Source of the DNA: JAAZNV01 sp049297375
Lineage (GTDB): Bacteria > Patescibacteriota > WWE3 > UBA101185 > UBA10185
Length of the DNA stretch: 12,304 nt
NCBI GenBank assembly: GCA_049297375.1
Contig: JBAQUF010000073.1
Span: 1-12,304, forward strand
Direction: 5' to 3'
The notes under the pieces were generated by a model. That model did no database searches. It was not told the DNA's origin and saw nothing but the letters and a program-made list of their open reading frames with translations. Positions 1 to 6,430 of the stretch are shown here, piece after piece (the stretch's first letter is position 1; each line of letters starts with the position of its first letter). Position numbers and translations under genes: made by a program.

Positions 1-44
1 ATGTCTTTTCTCCTTTTTCTACTATTGTAGGGAGGATTGTATCA
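1..44 (-). promoter_or_regulatory. Promoter and RBS of a gene starting just left of the window
   Basis: Read on the - strand, an extended -10 TGATACAAT (positions 44-36) is followed by an AAAAGGAGAAAAG ribosome binding site, and the strand ends in ...CAT at position 1. One more base would complete an ATG about 7 nt after the AAGGAG core. This predicts a divergent - strand gene starting at the left edge. The same nonamer TGATACAAT serves the gene at 10651. The start codon itself is not visible, so the gene is inferred. Confidence 0.5.
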
Positions 45-73
45 TAATATTCTTATAATTCTCTGTAGGTAAA

Positions 74-180
74 CGGGTCTATCGGAACTTTGAACATCTG
101 GAGCGCTAGTTGAGTCTGGAAACCATATTTAATTACATACTGGTTTAAGACAGTTTCTAAACTGGTTCTCTACTAGCACA
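74..180 (+). repeat. Intergenic repeat copy A
   Basis: Together with the flanking promoters this fills the gene-free first 333 bases. Positions 74-105 match the flank of tRNA-Gly (7569-7600) at 31 of 32 bases. Positions 97-135 are a perfect 39-bp direct repeat of 5350-5388 (copy C), and weaker similarity continues to about 175. GCTAGTTGAG near 104 can pair with CTACTAGC near 172, and AACCA with TGGTT inside it, so an RNA from here could fold into a long-looped hairpin. Function is unknown. Confidence 0.75.
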
Positions 181-234
181 TTATGTGTTTTCTAGTCTAT
201 ATCTAAGGTTAATGTACAAGTTGTGTGTAGACAC

Positions 235-333
235 TTGACAAAAGATTTGTGTATAATTTTCCTATGAGAGTAGTTTTGTAAGTGGATACTACGTGAAAAT
301 TAATTTACGTATATCCATAGAGGATAAAAGGTA
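235..333 (+). promoter_or_regulatory. Promoter region and structured leader of the receiver gene
   Basis: TTGACA (235-240) and TATAAT (252-257) are both perfect hexamers but only 11 bp apart, so they cannot be one ordinary sigma-70 promoter. TATAAT is the likelier -10, with transcription starting near 264. The leader contains GGATA (284-288) and TACGT (290-294), which can pair with ACGTA (307-311) and TATCC (312-316). The same TATCC can instead pair with GGATA at 322-326, which overlaps the ribosome binding region GAGGATAAAAGG (320-331). The two folds exclude each other. Confidence 0.45.
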
Positions 334-717
334 ATGAACAATGATAAAAGAATAGAAGTGCTGGTGGTTGAAGATGATAAAGCCTTATGTTATGCACTCA
401 GAGAAAAATTGGGTGGTGAAGGCTTTACTGTTTCAACAGCAAAAGACGGTGAGGAGGGTTTAAAAACTGCAATTGAAGAGAAACCAGATATAATTCTTCT
501 TGATTTGATTATGCCTAAGATGAATGGAATAGAAATGCTTATGAATCTTAGAGAAGATGATTGGGGAAAAACTGTTCCAGTTTTAGTCCTTTCAAATGAT
601 GATGACCCCGAACATATTAATGAAACATTAAAGCGTAATGCAAGTGACTATTTAATTAAGTCGGACTGGGAACTTGAGGATGTTACGCAAAAAATCATGG
701 AGATTTTAAAGCTGTGA
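334..717 (+). CDS. Stand-alone response regulator receiver protein (CheY-like)
   Basis: A single receiver domain fills all 127 residues, with no output domain, so it probably signals by protein contact. The phosphorylation site is complete: acidic pair D14/D15 (VVEDDK), phosphoacceptor D57 in LLDLIMP, S87 at the switch position and conserved K109 in YLIKSDW. The ATG follows GAGGATAAAAGG. The stop overlaps the GTG of the next gene (GTGA), so the two are translationally coupled. It is a paralogue of the receiver at 3912-4301: both end in (S/N)DYLIKSDWxLEDV-type sequence. The likely phosphodonor is the kinase at 2563-3909, because no other kinase is visible, but that pairing is inference. Confidence 0.93.
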   Translation: MNNDKRIEVLVVEDDKALCYALREKLGGEGFTVSTAKDGEEGLKTAIEEKPDIILLDLIMPKMNGIEMLMNLREDDWGKTVPVLVLSNDDDPEHINETLKRNASDYLIKSDWELEDVTQKIMEILKL

Positions 718-1460
718 TAAAAACTTTAATACCTCAACAAAATTCAACTACAATATCAAAACCATCTCCAAGTGCAGGAGGGCCGTTCAAGGGATTCCTT
801 ATAGGTGCATATAATTCTATTGTTAAGAATTCAAAGTCAGCAAAAAAGACTAGATATTTATTGATTTTTTATTTATTGGTTTTGGTAATTATTCCTCCAG
901 CTGTAATTATGGTAGCTTTTTTTACTAAGCCCACACAGACAGCTCGTTCTTTTAACTTTGCAATGAGAAGTATTAAAGATACAGAGCCTCAAGTACTTGG
1001 TGTAAATACATATAGTACAAGCCAAGGAAACGGACTCCTTGCATATGCAACAGCTGTACTTGAACCACAGGCGGTAGCAACAGTAAAGGCGCTAAGAGCC
1101 ATTAGTCCTAAAGTTGTTGCAGGAATTGTCCTTCCTGAAGAAAAAGACATGGAGTCTCAAACTACTCAACCAATTGCTGCGGCGGTAGGTCCTTTAGGCT
1201 CACTTGAGTTTAAAGATACTGCTGGTCATGCCGTTATAAAGGCTGGAAATAGAGAAGTTAGTGTCATTTTCGATAAAGAATACGCAACAAAGCCAGTTGT
1301 GACAGCTATTCCTAACCTTGTAGATGATGTAAATATGGATGAGATTCCATCATATGCAATTTATAATCTTTCAACCAAAGGGTTTGAAATTAAGATGTCC
1401 GAAGAAACTACTTTTGATCTTGATTTCTCTTGGATTGCTCTATCGGGGCAGGGTGATTAA
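714..1460 (+). CDS. Single-pass membrane protein with C-terminal lectin-like/fibre-like domain
   Basis: This 248-residue protein starts at a GTG overlapping the stop of the receiver gene, so it is made by translational coupling. Residues 1-47 are polar and end in KSAKKTR. Residues 48-70 form one strong transmembrane helix, and positive-inside logic puts the remainder outside the cell. The last ~90 residues (about 160-248) have the pattern of beta-sandwich surface domains common in CPR proteins: a small-residue/Lys start, VSVIFDKEYATKPVVTAIP, then YAIYNLSTKGFEIKM and a final FSWIAL. This resembles the H-type lectin or phage-fibre fold, by pattern only. No catalytic motif is seen. A binding or adhesion role controlled by the adjacent receiver is plausible but unproven. 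Confidence 0.75.
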   Translation: MIKTLIPQQNSTTISKPSPSAGGPFKGFLIGAYNSIVKNSKSAKKTRYLLIFYLLVLVIIPPAVIMVAFFTKPTQTARSFNFAMRSIKDTEPQVLGVNTYSTSQGNGLLAYATAVLEPQAVATVKALRAISPKVVAGIVLPEEKDMESQTTQPIAAAVGPLGSLEFKDTAGHAVIKAGNREVSVIFDKEYATKPVVTAIPNLVDDVNMDEIPSYAIYNLSTKGFEIKMSEETTFDLDFSWIALSGQGD

Positions 1461-1467
1461 TAATAAG

Positions 1468-1494
1468 CTAACTCACTCTGTATTAGAGTGTTAG
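1468..1494 (+). terminator. Hairpin after the lectin-like gene, possible weak terminator
   Basis: CTAA-CT-CACTCT pairs with AGAGTG-TTAG around a 5-nt loop, with a 2-nt bulge. The stem begins 8 nt after the stop codon. No real T-run follows, so it may be an mRNA 3' stabiliser rather than a classical terminator. Confidence 0.4.
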
Positions 1495-1563
1495 ATAACT
1501 TAATTGTAAAGTAGTTTTAGTTATTTTCCAAATTCCTAGAAATAATTTTAATATGTGATTATG

Positions 1564-1643
1564 TCGGTTACAATACCGATTTGATAAGAAAAAGCAGATC
1601 TTTACTCCGGGTTATTGACATACATTAAATGTTGGTTAAAAAT
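1564..1643 (+). promoter_or_regulatory. Promoter and small dyad upstream of the 2-TM/PAS gene pair
   Basis: TTGACA (1615-1620), a 17-bp spacer and a weak -10 AAAAAT (1638-1643) sit 6 nt before the ATG at 1650, predicting a leaderless mRNA. Upstream is the inverted repeat TCGGT-N6-ACCGA (1564-1579), which could be an operator. The -10 matches TATAAT at only 4 of 6 positions, so the call rests on the -35, the spacing and the same arrangement at three other genes here. Confidence 0.5.
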
Positions 1644-1649
1644 AAATAC

Positions 1650-1889
1650 ATGCGAGTACTACTGCCCATTAGTGAAGGGAACGAATTTACTGTTCTAGAA
1701 ATTTTCGCAGTTGCGACAACTGTTTTTGTGCTTGTTGAGATATTTTTGAACATTATTTACCCCCAAACCAGCTTGAAGATAAATACAGTATTCAGCATCG
1801 TAATAACAATTTCAGCATTGTCGGCTTTAGCTTTAAGTGAAGTGCGTTGGTTAGTGTTACGAAGTAAGGAAGAGGGTGATGTGTGGTGA
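1650..1889 (+). CDS. Small two-helix membrane protein
   Basis: The protein has 79 residues from ATG 1650. It has two hydrophobic helices with a short polar link (IYPQTSLKIN) and a charged tail, RSKEEGDVW. The frame is open further upstream to an ATG at 1629 (86 residues), but that ATG lies inside the spacer of the TTGACA promoter and has no ribosome binding site. ATG 1650 lies exactly where a transcript would begin, so I prefer it. The stop overlaps the start of the PAS gene, so the two are coupled. With no domain of its own beyond the helices, it may anchor the soluble PAS/coiled-coil partner at the membrane. That role is inference; no family was recognised. Confidence 0.7.
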   Translation: MRVLLPISEGNEFTVLEIFAVATTVFVLVEIFLNIIYPQTSLKINTVFSIVITISALSALALSEVRWLVLRSKEEGDVW

Positions 1890-2494
1890 AAAATACAGAG
1901 TCAAAAGAGGTTGCCCTGCATTACTTTAAAACTTTGGTAGAAGTTTCACGTGAATCATTTTTAATTCTTGATAGCGATCTCCGCGTGGTTTTAGGAAATC
2001 CAGTTTTTTATAAAAAATTTATGGTTAAACCTGCGCAAACGGAGATGCAATTTATTTACGATTTAGGTAACGGTCAATGGAATATACCTGAACTAAGAAA
2101 AATGATGGAAGAAATTTTGCCAAAGAAGAAAGTTGTAAAAGATTATGAAGTTGACCATGTTTTTGAAGACATAGGGAAAAAAACAATTATTCTTAATGCA
2201 CGTCAAGTGGACTCAGTGCAGTTGATTATTCTGGCTATGGAGGATATTACATACAGAAAGATTGTCGAGGAAAAAATGGCTGAATATACTAAGGATCTTG
2301 AGATTAAGGTAATGGAGCGAACGCAACAACTCGACGATAGAATAAAGGAATTAGAGTCTGTAAACAAAAGTATGGTTGGTAGAGAATTAAGAATGGTAGA
2401 GCTTAAAAAGGAAATTGAGAAATTGAAGAAGAAAATCAAAAATGGCAACAACGGAAAAAATGGCAACAACGGAAAAAACGGTAACGGTAAATAA
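1883..2494 (+). CDS. PAS-domain protein with long coiled coil, no kinase domain
   Basis: The protein has 203 residues. Residues ~15-125 form a PAS domain: ESFLILDSDLRVVLGNPVF at the start, and ILNARQV and LIILAMEDIT at the end, similar to the PAS domains of CheB/CheR-type sensors. Residues ~126-187 are a charged coiled coil, followed by a Gly/Asn/Lys-only tail. HisKA, HATPase and cyclase motifs are absent, so it is a sensor or adaptor. The GTG at 1883 follows AGGAAGAGGG (1866-1875). A second GTG at 1886 overlaps the upstream TGA and could be the true start. It sits between the 2-TM protein and the PAS histidine kinase, suggesting a sensor split over three polypeptides. The ligand is unknown. 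Confidence 0.8.
   Translation: MVKNTESKEVALHYFKTLVEVSRESFLILDSDLRVVLGNPVFYKKFMVKPAQTEMQFIYDLGNGQWNIPELRKMMEEILPKKKVVKDYEVDHVFEDIGKKTIILNARQVDSVQLIILAMEDITYRKIVEEKMAEYTKDLEIKVMERTQQLDDRIKELESVNKSMVGRELRMVELKKEIEKLKKKIKNGNNGKNGNNGKNGNGK
2441..2491 (+). repeat. 18-bp tandem repeat encoding the NGNNGK tail
   Basis: The unit AATGGCAACAACGGAAAA occurs twice in perfect tandem (2441-2458, 2459-2476), followed by a decayed partial copy up to the stop codon. Each unit encodes NGNNGK in frame, giving a disordered basic tail on the PAS protein. Copy number could vary by slippage without breaking the frame. Confidence 0.85.
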
Positions 2495-2562
2495 AAAACT
2501 GGTACCTCTAAGATTTTTAGTAGATGGTTGCTGGTTGAAGATGTGGGGAGGTTATTGTTCTT

Positions 2563-3909
2563 ATGAATAATAAAATTACTATCATTACACCTAATGATAT
2601 AATCCACAGGCTTGAGGTTTTAGCCAAGGAAAAAGAAGATATAGGACCTGAACTGGCAGAGATATCGCAGGAACTCAGGAGATTCTTTACATCTTTAGAA
2701 CAAAAAATAGATGATCACACACAAGCTTTGGAGGATGCTAGTAAAGCTTCTCAAAATGTGCTTGAGGATTTAAACATGGAGAGGTTAAAGACTGAAGTAG
2801 CAAAAGCTAAAGATGATGCTATCCTTTCAAGTATTGGTGAAGGAGTAATTGCTACTGATCAAGATGGAAAAATAATTATTATGAATAATATGGCGGAAAA
2901 GGTTCTTGGTTGTAAAATCGATGAAGTGGCCGGGAAATTTTATCATGATATTATTTCTTTAGAAGATGAAAAAGGAAATATCGTTCCACTTAAAGAAAGA
3001 CCACTTACCAATGCTCTTAACCACTCTATTACCACTACAACAAGTGCGTTATTTATATCTGGCAAAAGCAAGATTAAAATTCCCGTCGCTATTACCACTT
3101 CCCCAATTGTTCTTGATAATAAAGTAATTGGTGGTGTAGGAGTTTTTAGGGATATTACTAAGGAAAAAGAAGTTGACAAAGCAAAGACAGAGTTTGTATC
3201 TCTTGCTAGTCATCAGCTTCGTACTCCTCTTTCCTCAATTAGTTGGTATACGGAAATGCTTTTAAATGAGGATGTAGGAAAATTGAATGATAAGCAGATA
3301 AAATATTTAAATGAAGTATATCGTGGTAACAAACGAATGGTGGCACTGGTTAACTCTCTTTTGAATGTTTCTCGTCTAGAGCTTGGAACGTTTGCAATTG
3401 ATCCAGAGCCAACTGATATTCTTAAGATCTTACAGAGTGTAATTGATGAGCAAAAAGGAGATATTGATCCCAAGCAGATAAAATTATCTTGCTTGTTTGA
3501 AAAAATCTATCCACTAATACCTGTTGATCCTAAACTTTTGCGTGTAATACTAGAAAATATTTTGACCAATGCTGTGAAATACACTTCCGAAGGTGGAGAA
3601 ATTCAGATTTCATTATCACTGGATAAGATAGGTAATCAAAAAAATATTCTTTTTAAAATTTCTGACACGGGCTATGGTATACCTAAAAACCAGCAAGATA
3701 AAATATTTACCAAGCTTTTTAGGGCGGATAATGTGAGAGAAAAAGATACAGAAGGTACGGGCCTAGGACTTTATATTGCTAAATCTATTCTGAGTCATTC
3801 TGATGGAAAAATTTGGTTTAAATCTGAGGAAAACAAGGGAACTACATTTTTTGTTACGATTCCTGTTTCAGGTATGAAAAGAAAGGAAGGCACTAAGGCT
3901 CTTGCATAA
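2563..3909 (+). CDS. Soluble PAS-domain sensor histidine kinase
   Basis: The 448-residue protein has an N-terminal helical/coiled segment (~10-85), a PAS domain (~85-205, IGEGVIATDQDGKIIIMNN through GVFRDITKEKE), a HisKA dimerisation domain with phospho-accepting H217 in SHQLRTPLSS, and a HATPase_c domain. The ATP-binding boxes are intact: N box ENILTNAVKY (N336), G1 box DTGYGIP (from D368) and G2 box GTGLGLYIAK (from G398). No transmembrane segment is present, so it is cytoplasmic and may receive input through its PAS domain or from the PAS protein upstream. The start ATG lies 11 nt after GGGGAGG (2545-2551). Two bases separate its stop from the next receiver gene, which is its most likely target. 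Confidence 0.95.
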   Translation: MNNKITIITPNDIIHRLEVLAKEKEDIGPELAEISQELRRFFTSLEQKIDDHTQALEDASKASQNVLEDLNMERLKTEVAKAKDDAILSSIGEGVIATDQDGKIIIMNNMAEKVLGCKIDEVAGKFYHDIISLEDEKGNIVPLKERPLTNALNHSITTTTSALFISGKSKIKIPVAITTSPIVLDNKVIGGVGVFRDITKEKEVDKAKTEFVSLASHQLRTPLSSISWYTEMLLNEDVGKLNDKQIKYLNEVYRGNKRMVALVNSLLNVSRLELGTFAIDPEPTDILKILQSVIDEQKGDIDPKQIKLSCLFEKIYPLIPVDPKLLRVILENILTNAVKYTSEGGEIQISLSLDKIGNQKNILFKISDTGYGIPKNQQDKIFTKLFRADNVREKDTEGTGLGLYIAKSILSHSDGKIWFKSEENKGTTFFVTIPVSGMKRKEGTKALA

Positions 3910-3911
3910 AT

Positions 3912-4301
3912 ATGACTAAAAAATCAAAAATAGTATTAATAGTTGAGGATGAGCAGTCTTTGCTAAAGGCTCTTGCTGATAAGTTTACCAGAGAAGGCTT
4001 TAAGATTTTGGAAGCTAAAAATGGTAAGGAAGGATTAGTTGTTGCTTCCCACCACCACCCCGACCTTATTTTATTAGATATTATTATGCCGGTGATGGAT
4101 GGTATGACAATGCTTTTTAAGTTAAGAGAAAAAGTTTGGTGCAGAAATGTCCCTGTGATTCTTTTGACAAATTTATCTGAGGCAACAGAAAGGATTGTTG
4201 AAGCACATCGTCGAGGAGTAAATGACTATCTTATAAAGTCGGATTGGACACTTGAAGATATTGTCCATAAGGTTAAGAAGAAATTAGAGGTTAAGAAGTA
4301 G
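3912..4301 (+). CDS. Stand-alone response regulator receiver protein (CheY-like)
   Basis: This 129-residue protein is a receiver domain only. The active site is complete: E12/D13 (VEDE), phosphoacceptor D56 in LLDIIMP, T86 at the switch position and K109 in YLIKSDW. It starts 2 nt after the kinase stop codon with no strong ribosome binding site of its own, so it is probably translated by coupling and is the most direct cognate partner of that kinase. Its C-terminal helix closely resembles that of the receiver at 334-717, so the same kinase may phosphorylate both. With no output domain, it would act by protein contact, or as a phosphate sink for the other receiver. Confidence 0.93.
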   Translation: MTKKSKIVLIVEDEQSLLKALADKFTREGFKILEAKNGKEGLVVASHHHPDLILLDIIMPVMDGMTMLFKLREKVWCRNVPVILLTNLSEATERIVEAHRRGVNDYLIKSDWTLEDIVHKVKKKLEVKK

Positions 4302-4322
4302 AGAAAAAAAGGATATTTCTAT

Positions 4323-4383
4323 AGCACCATTCGAGTCTGGAAACCCCAACTAAAAGTATACTCTCCAGGATAGAAATGAGACA
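4323..4383 (+). repeat. Intergenic repeat copy B
   Basis: This copy is 61 bp long with only two differences from 6600-6660 (copy F). It contains the family core GAGTCTGGAAACC and a possible hairpin CTGGA...TCCAG. It lacks the GGAACTTTGAACTTC half seen in other copies. Just after it, ATGAGACA is duplicated in tandem relative to copy F. It lies between the second receiver and the promoter of the next gene. Confidence 0.8.
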
Positions 4384-4403
4384 AATGAGACAGTGTATAA
4401 AGA

Positions 4404-4412
4404 TGATAGAAT
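4404..4412 (+). promoter_or_regulatory. Extended -10 promoter, leaderless start
   Basis: TGATAGAAT ends 6 nt before the ATG at 4419, so transcription should begin on or next to the start codon. The same nonamer at the same distance precedes the PolX gene at 11522. No ribosome binding site or good -35 is visible. Confidence 0.6.
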
Positions 4413-4418
4413 ACAAAT

Positions 4419-5246
4419 ATGAACAATGTGGCGGATGTTCCTTCACCTCCTAGCGGCGAAAATATATCAGAAAAACCAAAATTAGACGGTAATCCTGAGA
4501 TATCAGAGCTAAGTAAATCTCAATTTTCTGTTTTTTTAAAAGAGTTTCCTTCCGATATTCGTAGGGTTTACTATCCTTGTTGCGCACTCGATGTTACTCC
4601 TTCAGAAGTTTTCAATAATGGGAGTATGAATGTCTTGTACCTCGATACTAATCCAGCTGTCGTAAAAACTCTGAATAAATTTGGGTATAACGCGAAAGAA
4701 GCATCTGCTTTGGAGTATAACCCAGGAGAAATGGATCTAGTTATAATGTTAAATCCTCAAATATCTGCTAAAGTTCCTGCAAATTTTGTTAAAGAAGGTG
4801 GTTACTTTCTTTGCAACAACTATCATGGCACCGCTGATGAGGCATTTAATTCCATGAAGGACCTTGAACTTATTGGTGTAATTTCAAGCAAGGAGAGTGC
4901 TGTTGATAGGATAGATCTTTCTGGATATTTTGAGGAAGTTACAACAGACGAAGAGTTTCTAAGAGCTCCTTGGTCTTGGAATCTTGCTAATTTTTCAGAG
5001 GCTGCGGAAATAGTTAAAGCGATAAAAGGAACAGATAAAGATATCCTGTCCAATTATAAGGATATAATAAATGAATCTAGAAACGATCTTTCTAAAGGAG
5101 ATCCAAAACTAATGAGGATATTTGATAGCATGGGACAGGTACAAATAAATCATAACGGAAAATCTTATTCTTTAGACACGATGCTGCCTAGAAAGAAAGG
5201 AAACGACTTAGATCTCTTCGTTTTTAGGAAAAGATCTAGAGTTTAA
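4419..5246 (+). CDS. Rossmann-fold protein resembling a class I SAM methyltransferase
   Basis: The protein has 275 residues. After a Pro/Ser-rich head (1-30) come an alternating strand/helix pattern: strand RRVYYPCCALDVTPSEVF (48-65), strand VLYLDTNPAVVKTL (72-85, an acidic residue after the second strand as in SAM-binding proteins), AKEASALEY, then MDLVIMLNP (105-113) and FVKEGGYFLCNNYH (123-136). This is the strand order of a class I methyltransferase, but the usual glycine-rich motif I is replaced by YPCCALDVTP, so SAM binding is uncertain. The C-terminal ~100 residues are not recognised. It is preceded by repeat B and followed by repeat C, and has its own leaderless-type promoter, so it is a separate unit. 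Function is unknown. Confidence 0.7.
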   Translation: MNNVADVPSPPSGENISEKPKLDGNPEISELSKSQFSVFLKEFPSDIRRVYYPCCALDVTPSEVFNNGSMNVLYLDTNPAVVKTLNKFGYNAKEASALEYNPGEMDLVIMLNPQISAKVPANFVKEGGYFLCNNYHGTADEAFNSMKDLELIGVISSKESAVDRIDLSGYFEEVTTDEEFLRAPWSWNLANFSEAAEIVKAIKGTDKDILSNYKDIINESRNDLSKGDPKLMRIFDSMGQVQINHNGKSYSLDTMLPRKKGNDLDLFVFRKRSRV

Positions 5247-5315
5247 CTATTAAAGTCTAATAGCTCGCTAAATGTTAATGTTGTTACTCTTACCAATTAC
5301 TCTAATAAATTTCTT

Positions 5316-5334
5316 ATTCCTAAGTTTAAGGAAT
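5316..5334. terminator. Small hairpin between convergent genes, weak terminator candidate
   Basis: ATTCCT pairs with AGGAAT around a 7-nt loop in the convergent gap between the methyltransferase-like gene (+) and fic (-). Only short A/T stretches flank it, so termination ability is doubtful. Confidence 0.3.
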
Positions 5335-5340
5335 TATAAA

Positions 5341-5432
5341 CTTCAAACTTCTGGAGCGCTAGTTGAGTCTGGAAACCATATTTAATTAAATATTGACTCT
5401 AGACAGTTACTAAGCTGGTTTTTCACTAACAG
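5341..5432 (+). repeat. Intergenic repeat copy C
   Basis: Positions 5350-5388 are identical to copy A (97-135), and diverged similarity runs on through GACAGTTnCTAA and CTGGTTTTTCACTAA to about 5430. It has the same direct orientation as copy A, about 5.25 kb away, so A and C bracket the whole signalling block plus the methyltransferase-like gene. It ends a few bases from the stop codon of fic. Confidence 0.8.
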
Positions 5433-5435
5433 AAA

Positions 5436-6314
5436 TTATACATCAACTCCTATTTTCCAAACGTTCTTTTCCAAAAAAGCTTCAATGGTTTGTCGATTAG
5501 CTTTATTTAATAGATTTGAATGAGAGAGTTTATTTTTAGCGGCATATTCTGCAAGTGTAATAATTTTTTTGCCTTCCAAGTATGCCAGTCTTTTATGGTA
5601 ACTATTAGTTAGTGCCTTACCTACCATTTCCTCCATTACACCAGTTGCCTGTTTATCATCAAATTCTTTAAAAGCGTCATAATATTTTTTGCGATCTATA
5701 AACTTTATATTAATCGGTACAAACCCTTCTCTAATAAGTAAGTAATTATTTAGAACTCTACCGATACGGCCATTACCGTCAATAAATGGATGGATATATT
5801 CAAAGGTTAGATGAAGACGTGCAATTCGCTTAATGATACTTTCGTGGCTAGAAGCATTGTATTCTGCTAGCATTTTTTCTAGCCCAACGATAATTTCCTT
5901 AGGAGCTGGAGCAATGTGGCTACCAACTCTAACAAATTCATTATCTTTTCTAAATCTTCCAGCTACGTCGTCTCGAATGTTGGAAATCAGCATTTGATGG
6001 AGTGATAGGATCACTTCAAGACTAAGTTCTTGTTCCTTCGCCCTTTTGTCTATATAAGAGACTACTCGTCCCAGATTTTTAGCTTCAAAGATCTCTCGTT
6101 CGGTTATGTATCGGTCTAGATCAATCTGCAACAGGATTTTTTCAGTTTCTTCGAGAGTTAGAGTACTGTTTTCAATGGCATTTGAGTTATAAACCTGTTC
6201 AGGAACTTCAGCCTCGGATATTAGCTTGACTAGAGCTTCTTTACCTGTAGATGCTCGGTAATATCTTTCGCGAAGGGAGTTTATCTTATTAAATACGTTT
6301 AGTGTTTTAGCCAT
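5436..6314 (-). CDS. fic: Fic-domain protein (AMPylase type), class II with C-terminal winged-helix-like end
   Basis: The protein has 292 residues. The Fic core motif is complete: HPFIDGNGRIGR at 175-186, with catalytic H175. The inhibitory helix motif SNAIEN (44-49, fits S/TxxxE-G/N) lies N-terminal to the core, which defines class II Fic proteins; E48 would block ATP until relieved. Known Fic enzymes transfer AMP or other phosphate-containing groups to protein hydroxyls; the target here is unknown. The last ~45 residues (ITLAEYAAKNKLS...EAFLEKNVWKIG) resemble the DNA-binding end found on many bacterial Fic proteins. A strong promoter places +1 on the ATG, and there is a dyad just upstream, so autoregulation is possible. 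No separate antitoxin gene is adjacent. Confidence 0.93.
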   Translation of the reverse strand: MAKTLNVFNKINSLRERYYRASTGKEALVKLISEAEVPEQVYNSNAIENSTLTLEETEKILLQIDLDRYITEREIFEAKNLGRVVSYIDKRAKEQELSLEVILSLHQMLISNIRDDVAGRFRKDNEFVRVGSHIAPAPKEIIVGLEKMLAEYNASSHESIIKRIARLHLTFEYIHPFIDGNGRIGRVLNNYLLIREGFVPINIKFIDRKKYYDAFKEFDDKQATGVMEEMVGKALTNSYHKRLAYLEGKKIITLAEYAAKNKLSHSNLLNKANRQTIEAFLEKNVWKIGVDV

Positions 6315-6320
6315 GTGCTT

Positions 6321-6349
6321 ATGTTACAAAATATTCACTTTTTTGTCAA
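6321..6349 (-). promoter_or_regulatory. fic promoter, leaderless start
   Basis: On the - strand, TTGACA (6349-6344), a 17-bp spacer and TAACAT (6326-6321) form a near-consensus sigma-70 promoter. The -10 ends 6 nt before the ATG at 6314, so the mRNA should start at the initiation codon; no ribosome binding site is present. Confidence 0.75.
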
Positions 6350-6355
6350 CATAAA

Positions 6356-6390
6356 CGTGAAAGATAGATATATTTTGTTATATATTCACG
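6356..6390. promoter_or_regulatory. 35-bp dyad upstream of fic, candidate operator
   Basis: CGTGAA (6356-6361) and TTCACG (6385-6390) are perfect inverted arms. Inner ATATAT arms extend the symmetry imperfectly. The dyad sits directly upstream of the -35. A third half-site-like GTGAATAT lies in the promoter spacer. Placement suits a regulator, possibly the Fic protein's own C-terminal DNA-binding-like end; this is inference. Confidence 0.45.
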
Positions 6391-6430
6391 GTTTTGATCT
6401 TATAAACCACTATTTTTCTTATGTTTAGTA

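Noticed and set aside
235..257. TTGACA and TATAAT as one promoter
   Set aside because: The spacer is only 11 bp, too short for sigma-70 to contact both.
2203..2607. 134-residue - strand frame
   Set aside because: It is the antisense shadow of the PAS protein's coiled coil and repeat tail, rich in Phe/Leu/Pro as expected from reversing Lys/Glu/Gly codons.
5341..5432. Repeat copies as integron attC sites
   Set aside because: GTTGAGT and CACTAAC resemble R' and R'' boxes, but their order is inverted relative to attC and the second box does not match the consensus.
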